Origin: Parapristionchus giblindavisi
Taxonomy: Eukaryota > Nematoda > Chromadorea > Rhabditida > Diplogasteridae
Assembly: GCA_943737045.1 (NCBI GenBank)
Contig: CALSFV010000006.1
Span: 806,001-870,000, forward strand
Direction: 5' to 3'
DNA: 64,000 nt
Shown: piece by piece, positions 25,925 through 39,500 of the stretch
Numbering within the stretch: position 1 is the stretch's first letter
Layout of the letters: the number at the start of each line of letters is the position of its first letter
Notes under the pieces: generated by a model
The model's input: only the letters and a program-made list of their open reading frames with translations
The model's database searches: none
What the model was told of the DNA's origin: nothing
Made by a program: the position numbers and the translations under genes

Positions 25925-28684
25925 CAATAATTCACTGCATTACCTTGTGGAGTTTACATCGCTGTAGATCAATAAATATGATGCGTGAAGGCCTCATACT
26001 TCTCGAAAGACTCGGTTTGAAACTATAGATATATAATTAAATCCATTATATTCGTCTTCATCACAAATAGAGTATCATTATACGATATAGTACTGAGAGA
26101 AGATCAAAGATCACAACAACACATAAACATCTTTATTCGATATCGATCAATCAATAATTCACTGTATTACCTTGTGGAGTTAACATCGCTGTAGATCAAT
26201 AAATATGATGCGTGAAGGCCTCATACTTCTCGAAAGACTCGGTCTGAAACAATAGATATATAATTAAATCCGTTATTTTCGTCTTCATCACAAATAGAGT
26301 ATCATAATACGATACAGTACTGAGAGAAGATCAAAGATTAAAATCACAACAACACGTAAACATCTTTATTCGATATCGGTCAATCAATAATTCACTGCAT
26401 TACCTTGTGGAGTTTACATCGCTGTAGACCAATCAATATAATGAGTGAAGGTGTCATGCTTCTCGAAAGACTCGGACTGAAACAATAGATATATAATTAA
26501 ATCCATTATATTCGTCTTCATCACAAATAGAGTATCATTATACGATACTCTACAGAGAGAAGATCAAAGATCACAACAACACGTAAACATATTTATTCGG
26601 TATCAGTCAATCAAGAATTCACTGTATTACCTTGTGGAGTTTACATCGCTGTAGACCAATCAATATGAGGATCGAAGGCCTCATACTTCTCGAAAGACTC
26701 GGTCTGAAACAATAGATATATAATTAAATCCATTATTTTCGTCTTCATCACAAATACAGTATCATAATACGATACAGTACTGAGAGAAGATTTAAGATTA
26801 AAATCACAACAACACGTAAACATCTTTATTCGATATCGGTTAAACAATAATTCACTGCATTACCTTGTGGAGTTTACATCGCTGTAGACCAATCAATATG
26901 AGGAGTGAAGGCCTCATGCTTCTCGAAAGACTCGGTCTGAAACAATAGATATATAATTAAATCCATTATATTCGTCTTCATCACAAATAGAGTATCATTA
27001 TACGATACAGTACTGAGAGAAGATCAAAGATCACAACAACACATAAACATCTTTATTCGGTATCGGTCAATCAATAATTCACTGTATTACATTGTGGAGT
27101 TTACATCGCTGTAGACCAATCAATATGAGGAGCGAAGGCCTCATACTTCTCGAAAGACTCGGTCTGAAACAATAGATATATAATTAAATCCATTATTTTC
27201 GTGTTCATCACAAATACAGTATCATAATACGATACAGTACTGAGAGAAGATCAACGATTAAAATTACAACAACACATAAACATCTTTATTCGGTATCGGT
27301 CAATCAATAATTCACTGTATTACCTTGTGGAGTTTACATCGCTGTAGATCAATAAATATGATGCGTGAAGGCCTCATACTTCTCGAAAGACTCGGTTTGA
27401 AACTATAGATATATAATTAAATCCATTATATTCGTCTTCATCACAAATAGAGTATCATTATACGATATAGTACTGAGAGAAGATCAAAGATCACAACAAC
27501 ACATAAACATCTTTATTCGATATCGATCAATCAATAATTCACTGTATTACCTTGTGGAGTTTACATCGCTGTAGATCAATAAATATGATGCGTGAAGGCC
27601 TCATACTTCTCGAAAGACTCGGTCTGAAACAATAGATATATAATTAAATCCGTTATTTTCGTCTTCATCACAAATAGAGTATCATAATACGATACAGTAC
27701 TGAGAGAAGATCAAAGATTAAAATCACAACAACACGTAAACATCTTTATTCGATATCGGTCAATCAATAATTCACTGCATTACCTTGTGGAGTTTACATC
27801 GCTGTAGACCAATCAATATAATGAGTGAAGGCCTCATGCTTCTCGAAAGACTCGGACTGAAACAATAGATATATAATTAAATCCATTATATTCGTCTTCA
27901 TCACAAATAGAGTATCATTATACGATACTCTACAGAGAGAAGATCAAAGATCACAACAACACGTAAACATATTTATTCGGTATCAGTCAATCAAGAATTC
28001 ACTGTATTACCTTGTGGAGTTTACATCGCTGTAGACCAATCAATATGAGGATCGAAGGCCTCATACTTCTCGAAAGACTCGGTCTGAAACAATAGATATA
28101 TAATTAAATCCATTATTTTCGTCTTCATCACAAATACAGTATCATAATACGATACAGTACTGAGAGAAGATTTAAGATTAAAATCACAACAACACGTAAA
28201 CATCTTTATTCGATATCGGTTAAACAATAATTCACTGCATTACCTTGTGGAGTTTACATCGCTGTAGACCAATCAATATGAGGAGTGAAGGCCTCATGCT
28301 TCTCGAAAGACTCGGTCTGAAACAATAGATATATAATTAAATCCATTATATTCGTCTTCATCACAAATAGAGTATCATTATACGATACAGTACTGAGAGA
28401 AGATCAAAGATCACAACAACACATAAACATCTTTATTCGGTATCGGTCAATCAATAATTCACTGTATTACATTGTGGAGTTTACATCGCTGTAGACCAAT
28501 CAATATGAGGAGCGAAGGCCTCATACTTCTCGAAAGACTCGGTCTGAAACAATAGATATATAATTAAATCCATTATTTTCGTGTTCATCACAAATACAGT
28601 ATCATAATACGATACAGTACTGAGAGAAGATCAACGATTAAAATTACAACAACACATAAACATCTTTATTCGGTATCGGTCAAT
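25925..28684 (+). repeat. HOR: 6-mer of 1380 bp, two tandem copies
   Basis: Copies at 25925-27304 and 27305-28684 (227,233,227,233,227,233). Diagnostic variants are actcggtttgaaactatag, atccgttatt, caatataatgagtg, cgatactctacagagag, caagaattc, gaggatcg, gatttaagatt and ggttaaacaa. A third copy of this 6-mer lies at 55056-56435 with fewer private changes. Confidence 0.92.
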
Positions 28685-30315
28685 CAATAATTCACTGTAT
28701 TACCTTGTGGAGTTTACATCGCTGTAGACCAATCAATATGAGGAGCGAAGGCCTCATACTTCTCGAAAGACTCGGTCTGAAACAATAGATATATAATTAA
28801 ATCCATTATTTTCGTCTTCATCACAAATACAGTATCATAATACGATACAGTACTGAGAGAAGATCAAAGATTAAAATCACAACAACACGTAAACATCTTT
28901 ATTCGATATCGATCAATCAATAATTCACTGTATTACCTTGTGGAGTTTACATCGCTGTAGACCAATCAATATGAGGAGCGAAGGCCTCATACTTCTCAAA
29001 AGACTCGGTATGAAACAATAGATATATAATTAAATCCATTATTTTCGTCTTCATCACAAATACAGTATCATAATATGATACAGTACTGAGAGAAGATTTA
29101 AGATTAAAATCACAACAACACATGAACATTTTTATTCGGTATCGGTCAATCAATAATTCACTGTATTACCTTGTGGAGTTTACATCGCTGTAGACCAATC
29201 AATATGAGGAGTGAAGGCCTCATGCTTCTCGAAAGACTCGGTCTGAAACAATAGATATATAATTAAATCCATTATTTTCGTCTTCGTCACAAATACAGTA
29301 TCATAATACGATACAGTACTGAGAGAAGATCAAAGATTAAAATCACAACAACACGTAAACATCTTTATTCGATATCGATCAATCAATAATTCACTGTATT
29401 ACCTTGTGGAGTTTACATCGCTGTAGATCAATAAATATGATGCGTGAAGGCCTCATACTTCTCGAAAGACTCGGTCTGAAACAATAGATATATAATTAAA
29501 TCCATTATTTTCGTCTTCATCACAAATACAGTATCATAATACGATACAGTACTGAGAGAAGATCAAAGATTAAAATCACAACAACACGTAAACATCTTTA
29601 TTCGATATCGATCAATCAATAATTCACTGTATTACCTTGTGGAGTTTACATCGATGTAGACCAATCAATATGAGGAGCGAAGGCCTCATACTTCTCGAAA
29701 GACTCGGTATGAAACAATAGATATATAATTAAATCCATTATTTTCGTGTTCATCACAAATACAGTATCATAATATGATACAGTACTGAGAGAAGATTTAA
29801 GATTAAAATTACAACAACACATAAACATCTTTATTCGGTATCGGTCAATCAATAATTCACTGTATTACATTGTGGAGTTTACATCGCTGTAGACCAATCA
29901 ATATGAGGAGCGAAGGCCTCATACTTCTCGAAAGACTCGGTCTGAAACAATAGATATATAATTAAATCCATTATTTTCGTGTTCATCACAAATACAGTAT
30001 CATAATACGATACAGTACTGAGAGAAGATCAACGATTAAAATTACAACAACACATAAACATCTTTATTCGGTATCGGTCAATCAATAATTCACTGTATTA
30101 CCTTGTGGAGTTTACATCGCTGTAGTCCAATCAATATGAGGAGCGAAGGCCTCATACTTCTCGAAAGACTCGGTCTGAAACAATAGATATATAATTAAAT
30201 CCATTATTTTCGTCTTCATCACAAATACAGTATCATAATACGATACAGTACTGAGAGAAGATCAAAGATTAAAATCACAACAACACGTAAACATCTTTAT
30301 TCGAAATCGATCAAT
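28685..30315 (+). repeat. 233-bp-only block with a 1398-bp 6-mer
   Basis: Seven consecutive 233-bp monomers. 28918-30315 is a 6-mer (6 x 233 = 1398) ordered cttctca/gatttaag, gagtg with cttcgtcac, gatc, tatg/gtgttc, ttacattg/caacgatt, and a final gagcg unit. The same order occurs twice at 56436-59231 and starts the 14-mer at 30316. Confidence 0.88.
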
Positions 30316-33300
30316 CAATAATTCACTGTATTACCTTGTGGAGTTTACATCGCTGTAGACCAATCAATATGAGGAGCGAAGGCCTCATACTTCTCAAAAG
30401 ACTCGGTATGAAACAATAGATATATAATTAAATCCATTATTTTCGTCTTCATCACAAATACAGTATCATAATATGATACAGTACTGAGAGAAGATTTAAG
30501 ATTAAAATCACAACAACACATGAACATTTTTATTCGGTATCGGTCAATCAATAATTCACTGTATTACCTTGTGGAGTTTACATCGCTGTAGACCAATCAA
30601 TATGAGGAGTGAAGGCCTCATGCTTCTCGAAAGACTCGGTCTGAAACAATAGATATATAATTAAATCCATTATTTTCGTCTTTGTCACAAATACAGTATC
30701 ATAATACGATACAGTACTGAGAGAAGATCAAAGATTAAAATCACAACAACACGTAAACATCTTTATTCGATATCGATCAATCAATAATTCACTGTATTAC
30801 CTTGTGGAGTTTACATCGCTGTAGATCAATAAATATGATGCGTGAAGGCCTCATACTTCTCGAAAGACTCGGTCTGAAACAATAGATATATAATTAAATC
30901 CATTATTTTCGTCTTCATCACAAATACAGTATCATAATACGATACAGTACTGAGAGAAGATCAAAGATTAAAATCACAACAACACGTAAACATCTTTATT
31001 CGATATCGATCAATCAATAATTCACTGTATTACCTTGTGGAGTTTACATCGCTGTAGACCAATCAATATGAGGAGCGAAGGCCTCATACTTCTCGAAAGA
31101 CTCGGTATGAAACAATAGATATATAATTAAATCCATTATTTTCGTGTTCATCACAAATACAGTATCATAATATGATACAGTACTGAGAGAAGATTTAAGA
31201 TTAAAATTACAACAACACATAAACATCTTTATTCGGTATCGGTCAATCAATAATTCACTGTATTACATTGTGGAGTTTACATCGCTGTAGACCAATCAAT
31301 ATGAGGAGCGAAGGCCTCATACTTCTCAAAAGACTCGGTATGAAACAATATATATATAATTAAATCCATTATTTTCGTCTTCATCACAAATACAGTATCA
31401 TAATATGATACAGTACTGAGAGAAGATTTAAGATTAAAATCACAACAACACATGAACATTTTTATTCGGTATCGGTCAATCAATAATTCACTGTATTACC
31501 TTGTGGAGTTTACATCGATGTAGACCAATCAATATGAGGAGTGAAGGCCTCATGCTTCTCGAAAGACTCGGTCTGAAACAATAGATATATAATTAAATCC
31601 ATTATTTTCGTCTTCGTCACAAATACAGTATCATAATACGATACAGTACTGAGAGAAGATCAAAGATTAAAATCACAACAACACGTAAACATCTTTATTC
31701 GATATCGATCAATCAATAATTCACTGTATTACCTTGTGGAGTTTACATCGCTGTAGATCAATAAATATGATGCGTGAAGGCCTCATACTTCTCGAAAGAC
31801 TCGGTCTGAAACAATAGATATATAATTAAATCCATTATTTTCGTCTTCATCACAAATACAGTTTCATAATATGATACAGTACTGAGAGAAGATTTAAGAT
31901 TAAAATTACAACAACACATAAACATCTTTATTCGGTATCGGTCAATCAATAATTCACTGTATTACATTGTGGAGTTTACATCGCTGTAGACCAATCAATA
32001 TGAGGAGCGAAGGCCTCATACTTCTCGAAAGACTCGGTCTGAAACAATAGATATATAATTAAATCCATTATTTTCGTGTTCATCACAAATACAGTATCAT
32101 AATACGATACAGTACTGAGAGAAGATCAACGATTAAAATTACAACAACACATAAACATCTTTATTCGGTATCGGTCAATCAATAATTCACTGTATTACCT
32201 TGTGGAGTTTACATCGCTGTAGACCAATCAATATGAGGAGCGAAGGCCTCATACTTCTCGAAAGACTCGGTCTGAAACAATAGATATATAATTAAATCCA
32301 TTATTTTCGTCTTCATCACAAATACAGTATCATAATACGATACAGTACTGAGAGAAGATCAAAGATTAAAATCACAACAACACGTAAACATCTTTATTCG
32401 ATATCGATCAATCAATAATTCACTGTATTACCTTGTGGAGTTTACATCGCTGTAGACCAATCAATATGAGGAGCGAAGGCCTCATACTTCTCAAAACACT
32501 CGGTTTGAAACAATAGATATATAATTAAATCCATTATTTTCGTCTTCATCACAAATACAGTATCATAATATGATACAGTACTGAGAGAAGATTTAAGATT
32601 AAAATCACAACAACACATGAACATTTTTATTCGGTATCGGTCAATCAATAATTCACTGTATTACCTTGTGGAGTTTACATCGCTGTAGACCAATCAATAT
32701 GAGGAGTGAAGGCCTCATGCTTCTCGAAAGACTCGGTCTGAAACAATAGATATATAATTAAATCCATTATATTCGTCTTCATCACAAATAGAGTATCATT
32801 ATACGATACAGTACTGAGAGAAGATCAAAGATCACAACAACACATAAACATCTTTATTCTTTATCGGTCAAACAATAATTCACTGTATTATCTTGTGGAG
32901 TTTACATCGCTGTAGGCCAATCAATATGAGGCGCGAAGGCCTCATACTTCTCGAAAGACTCGGTCTGAAACAATAGATATATAATTAAATCCATTATTTT
33001 CGTCTTCATCACAAATACAGTATCATAATACGATACAGTACTGAGAGAAGATCAAAGATTAAAATCACAACAACACATGAACATTTTTATTCGGTATCGG
33101 TCAATCAATAATTCACTGTATTACCTTGTGGAGTTTACATCGCTGTAGACCAATCAATATGAGGAGTGAAGGCCTCATGCTTCTCGAAAGACTCGGTCTG
33201 AAACAATAGATATATAATTAAATCCATTATATTCGTCTTCATCACAAATAGAGTATCATTATACGATACAGTACTGAGAGAAGATCAAAGATCACAACAA

Positions 33301-33565
33301 CACATAAACATCTTTATTCGGTATCGATCAATCAATAATTCACTGTATTACCTTGTGGAGTTTACATCGCTGTAGATCAATAAATATGATGCGTGAAGGC
33401 CTCATACTTCTCGAAAGACTCGGTCTGAAACAATAGATATATAATTAAATCCATTATTTTCGTCTTCATCACAAATACAGTATCATAATACGATACAGTA
33501 CTGAGAGAAGATCAAAGATTAAAATCACAACAACACGTAAACATCTTTATTCGAAATCGATCAAT
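30316..33565 (+). repeat. HOR: 14-mer of 3250 bp (copy 1)
   Basis: Twelve 233-bp and two 227-bp monomers. Rare markers in order: cttttgtcac-type change (ctttgtcac, 30549 monomer), aatatatatataatt (31248), catcgatgtagacc (31481), cagtttcataatatg (31714), acactcggtttg (32413), ttctttatcggtc before 32873, and gaggcgcg (32873). The same markers reappear 3250 bp downstream except where noted for copy 2. Confidence 0.88.
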
Positions 33566-36500
33566 CAATAATTCACTGTATTACCTTGTGGAGTTTACAT
33601 CGCTGTAGACCAATCAATATGAGGAGCGAAGGCCTCATACTTCTCAAAAGACTCGGTATGAAACAATAGATATATAATTAAATCCATTATTTTCGTCTTC
33701 ATCACAAATACAGTATCATAATATGATACAGTACTGAGAGAAGATTTAAGATTAAAATCACAACAACACATGAACATTTTTATTCGGTATCGGTCAATCA
33801 ATAATTCACTGTATTACCTTGTGGAGTTTACATCGCTGTAGACCAATCAATATGAGGAGTGAAGGCCTCATGCTTCTCGAAAGACTCGGTCTGAAACAAT
33901 AGATATATAATTAAATCCATTATTTTCGTCTTTGTCACAAATACAGTATCATAATACGATACAGTACTGAGAGAAGATCAAAGATTAAAATCACAACAAC
34001 ACGTAAACATCTTTATTCGATATCGATCAATCAATAATTCACTGTATTACCTTGTGGAGTTTACATCGCTGTAGATCAATAAATATGATGCGTGAAGGCC
34101 TCATACTTCTCGAAAGACTCGGTCTGAAACAATAGATATATAATTAAATCCATTATTTTCGTCTTCATCACAAATACAGTATCATAATACGATACAGTAC
34201 TGAGAGAAGATCAAAGATTAAAATCACAACAACACGTAAACATCTTTATTCGATATCGATCAATCAATAATTCACTGTATTACCTTGTGGAGTTTACATC
34301 GCTGTAGACCAATCAATATGAGGAGCGAAGGCCTCATACTTCTCGAAAGACTCGGTATGAAACAATAGATATATAATTAAATCCATTATTTTCGTGTTCA
34401 TCACAAATACAGTATCATAATATGATACAGTACTGAGAGAAGATTTAAGATTAAAATTACAACAACACATAAACATCTTTATTCGGTATCGGTCAATCAA
34501 TAATTCACTGTATTACATTGTGGAGTTTACATCGCTGTAGACCAATCAATATGAGGAGCGAAGGCCTCATACTTCTCAAAAGACTCGGTATGAAACAATA
34601 TATATATAATTAAATCCATTATTTTCGTCTTCATCACAAATACAGTATCATAATATGATACAGTACTGAGAGAAGATTTAAGATTAAAATCACAACAACA
34701 CATGAACATTTTTATTCGGTATCGGTCAATCAATAATTCACTGTATTACCTTGTGGAGTTTACATCGATGTAGACCAATCAATATGAGGAGTGAAGGCCT
34801 CATGCTTCTCGAAAGACTCGGTCTGAAACAATAGATATATAATTAAATCCATTATTTTCGTCTTCGTCACAAATACAGTATCATAATACGATACAGTACT
34901 GAGAGAAGATCAAAGATTAAAATCACAACAACACGTAAACATCTTTATTCGATATCGATCAATCAATAATTCACTGTATTACCTTGTGGAGTTTACATCG
35001 CTGTAGATCAATAAATATGATGCGTGAAGGCCTCATACTTCTCGAAAGACTCGGTCTGAAACAATAGATATATAATTAAATCCATTATTTTCGTCTTCAT
35101 CACAAATACAGTATCATAATATGATACAGTACTGAGAGAAGATTTAAGATTAAAATTACAACAACACATAAACATCTTTATTCGGTATCGGTCAATCAAT
35201 AATTCACTGTATTACATTGTGGAGTTTACATCGCTGTAGACCAATCAATATGAGGAGCGAAGGCCTCATACTTCTCGAAAGACTCGGTCTGAAACAATAG
35301 ATATATAATTAAATCCATTATTTTCGTGTTCATCACAAATACAGTATCATAATACGATACAGTACTGAGAGAAGATCAAAGATTAAAATCACAACAACAC
35401 GTAAACATCTTTATTCGATATCGATCAATCAATAATTCACTGTATTACCTTGTGGAGTTTACATCGCTGTAGACCAATCAATATGAGGAGCGAAGGCCTC
35501 ATACTTCTCAAAACACTCGGTTTGAAACAATAGATATATAATTAAATCCATTATTTTCGTCTTCATCACAAATACAGTATCATAATATGATACAGTACTG
35601 AGAGAAGATTTAAGATTAAAATCACAACAACACATGAACATTTTTATTCGGTATCGGTCAATCAATAATTCACTGTATTACCTTGTGGAGTTTACATCGC
35701 TGTAGACCAATCAATATGAGGAGTGAAGGCCTCATGCTTCTCGAAAGACTCGGTCTGAAACAATAGATATATAATTAAATCCATTATATTCGTCTTCATC
35801 ACAAATAGAGTATCATTATACGATACAGTACTGAGAGAAGATCAAAGATCACAACAACACATAAACATCTTTATTCTTTATCGGTCAAACAATAATTCAC
35901 TGTATTATCTTGTGGAGTTTACATCGCTGTAGGCCAATCAATATGAGGCGCGAAGGCCTCATACTTCTCGAAAGACTCGGTCTGAAACAATAGATATATA
36001 ATTAAATCCATTATTTTCGTCTTCATCACAAATACAGTATCATAATACGATACAGTACTGAGAGAAGATCAAAGATTAAAATCACAACAACACATGAACA
36101 TTTTTATTCGGTATCGGTCAATCAATAATTCACTGTATTACCTTGTGGAGTTTACATCGCTGTAGACCAATCAATATGAGGAGTGAAGGCCTCATGCTTC
36201 TCGAAAGACTCGGTCTGAAACAATAGATATATAATTAAATCCATTATATTCGTCTTCATCACAAATAGAGTATCATTATACGATACAGTACTGAGAGAAG
36301 ATCAAAGATCACAACAACACATAAACATCTTTATTCGGTATCGATCAATCAATAATTCACTGTATTACCTTGTGGAGTTTACATCGCTGTAGATCAATAA
36401 ATATGATGCGTGAAGGCCTCATACTTCTCGAAAGACTCGGTCTGAAACAATAGATATATAATTAAATCCATTATTTTCGTCTTCATCACAAATACAGTAT

Positions 36501-36583
36501 CATAATACGATACAGTACTGAGAGAAGATCAAAGATCAAAGATCACAACAACACATAAACATCTTTATTCGGTATCGGTCAAA
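33566..36583 (+). repeat. HOR: 14-mer copy 2, shortened to 13 monomers (3018 bp)
   Basis: Markers align with copy 1 at +3250 bp up to the monomer at 34964, then at +3017 bp from 35430. One monomer was lost by fusion of two units inside the monomer at 35197. The last monomer (36350) is 234 bp because of a 7-bp tandem duplication. Confidence 0.88.
36527..36540. repeat. 7-bp tandem duplication giving a unique 234-bp monomer
   Basis: The bases gatcaaa are directly repeated where long monomers have the taaaat block and short ones have neither. This is the only 234-bp monomer in the window. It may represent replication slippage on a 227-bp-type tail. Confidence 0.85.
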
Positions 36584-39500
36584 CAATAATTCACTGTATT
36601 ATCTTGTGGAGTTTACATCGCTGTAGGCCAATCAATATGAGGAGCGAAGGCCTCATACTTCTCGAAAGACTCGGTCTGAAACAATAGATATATAATTAAA
36701 TCCATTATTTTCGTCTTCATCACAAATACAGTATCATAATACGATACAGTACTGAGAGAAGATCAAAGATTAAAATCACAACAACACATGAACATTTTTA
36801 TTCGGTATCGGTCAATCAATAATTCACTGTATTACCTTGTGGAGTTTACATCGCTGTAGACCAATCAATATGAGGAGTGAAGGCCTCATGCTTCTCGAAA
36901 GACTCGGTCTGAAACAATAGATATATAATTAAATCCATTATATTCGTCTTCATCACAAATAGAGTATCATTATACGATACAGTACTGAGAGAAGATCAAA
37001 GATCACAACAACACATAAACATCTTTATTCGGTATCGATCAATCAATAATTCACTGTATTACCTTGTGGAGTTTACATCGCTGTAGATCAATAAATATGA
37101 TGCGTGAAGGCCTCATACTTCTCGAAAGACTCGGTCTGAAACAATAGATATATAATTAAATCCATTATTTTCGTCTTCATCACAAATACAGTATCATAAT
37201 ACGATACAGTACTGAGAGAAGATCAAAGATTAAAATCACAACAACACATAAACATCTTTATTCGGTATCGGTCAATCAATAATTCACTGTATTACCTTGT
37301 GGAGTTTTCATCGCTGTAGACCAATCAATATGAGGAGCGAAGGCCTCATACTTCTCGAAAGACTCGGTCTGAAACAATAGATATATAATTAAATCCATTA
37401 TTTTCGTCTTCATCACAAATACAGTATCATAATACGATACAGTACTGAGAGAAGATCAAAGATTAAAATCACAACAACACGTAAACATCTTTATTCGATA
37501 TCGATCAATCAATAATTCACTGTATTACCTTGTGGAGTTTACATCGCTGTAGACCAATCAATATGAGGAGCGAAGGCCTCATACTTCTCAAAAGACTCGG
37601 TATGAAACAATAGATATATAATTAAATCCATTATTTTCGTCTTCATCACAAATACAGTATCATAATATGATACAGTACTGAGAGAAGATTTAAGATTAAA
37701 ATCACAACAACACATGAACATTTTTTTCGGTATCGGTCAATCAATAATTCACTGTATTACCTTGTGGAGTTTACATCGCTGTAGACCAATCAATATGAGG
37801 AGTGAAGGCCTCATGCTTCTCGAAAGACTCGGTCAGAAACAATAGATATATAATTAAATCCATTATTTTCGTCTTCATCACAAATACAGTATCATAATAC
37901 GATACAGTACTGAGAGAAGATCAAAGATTAAAATCACAACAACACGTAAACATCTTTATTCGATATCGATCAATCAATAATTCACTGTATTACCTTGTGG
38001 AGTTTACATCGCTGTAGATCAATAAATATGATGCGTGAAGGCCTCATACTTCTCGAAAGACTCGGTCTGAAACAATAGATATATAATTAAATCCATTATT
38101 TTCGTCTTCATCACAAATACAGTATCATAATACGATACAGTACTGAGAGAAGATCAAAGATTAAAATCACAACAACACGTAAACATCTTTATTCGATATC
38201 GATCAATCAATAATTCACTGTATTACCTTGTGGAGTTTACATCGCTGTAGACCAATCAATATGAGGAGCGAAGGCCTCATACTTCTCAAAAGACTCGGTA
38301 TGAAACAATAGATATATAATTAAATCCATTATTTTCGTCTTCATCACAAATACAGTATCATAATATGATACAGTACTGAGAGAAGATTTAAGATTAAAAT
38401 CACAACAACACATGAACATTTTTATTCGGTATCGGTCAATCAATAATTCACTGTATTACCTTGTGGAGTTTACATCGCTGTAGACCAATCAATATGAGGA
38501 GTGAAGGCCTCATGCTTCTCGAAAGACTCGGTCTGAAACAATAGATATATAATTAAATCCATTATATTCGTCTTCATCACAAATAGAGTATCATTATACG
38601 ATACAGTACTGAGAGAAAATCAAAGATCACAACAACACATAAACATCTTTATTCGGTATCGGTCAAACAATAATTCACTGTATTATCTTGTGGAGTTTAC
38701 ATCGCTGTAGGCCAATCAATATGAGGAGCGAAGGCCTCATACTTCTCGAAAGACTCGGTCTGAAACAATAGATATATAATTAAATCCATTATTTTCGTCT
38801 TCATCACAAATACAGTATCATAATACGATACAGTACTGAGAGAAGATCAAAGATTAAAATCACAACAACACATGAACATTTTTATTCGGTATCGGTCAAT
38901 CAATAATTCACTGTATTACCTTGTGGAGTTTACATCGCTGTAGACCAATCAATATGAGGAGTGAAGGCCTCATGCTTCTCGAAAGACTCGGTCTGAAACA
39001 ATAGATATATAATTAAATCCATAATATTCGTCTTCATCACAAATAGAGTATCATTATACGATACAGTACTGAGAGAAGATCAAAGATCACAACAACACAT
39101 AAACATCTTTATTCGGTATCGGTCAAACAATAATTCACTGTATTATCTTGTGGAGTTTACATCGCTGTAGGCCAATCAATATGAGGAGCGAAGGCCTCAT
39201 ACTTCTCGAAAGACTCGGTCTGAAACAATAGATATATAATTTAATCCATTATTTACGTCTTCATCATAAATACAGTATCATAATACGATACAGTACTGAG
39301 AGAAGATCAAAGATTAAAATCACAACAACACATAAACATCTTTATTCGGTATCGGTCAATCAATAATTCACTGTATTACCTTGTGGAGTTTACATCGCTG
39401 TAGACCAATCAATATGAGGAGCGAAGGCCTCATACTTCTCGAAAGACTCGGTCTGAAACAATAGATATATAATTAAATCCATTATTTTCGTCTTCATCAC

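Noticed and set aside
26641..26847. Repeated 68-codon minus-strand open frames (here, at 28021, 28947, 29646 and about 30 other sites) as a gene family
   Set aside because: Each frame is contained in one satellite monomer and exists only because of a two-base variant that removes a stop. Most of the 273 monomers are closed in that frame, and no start context, domain or signal is visible.
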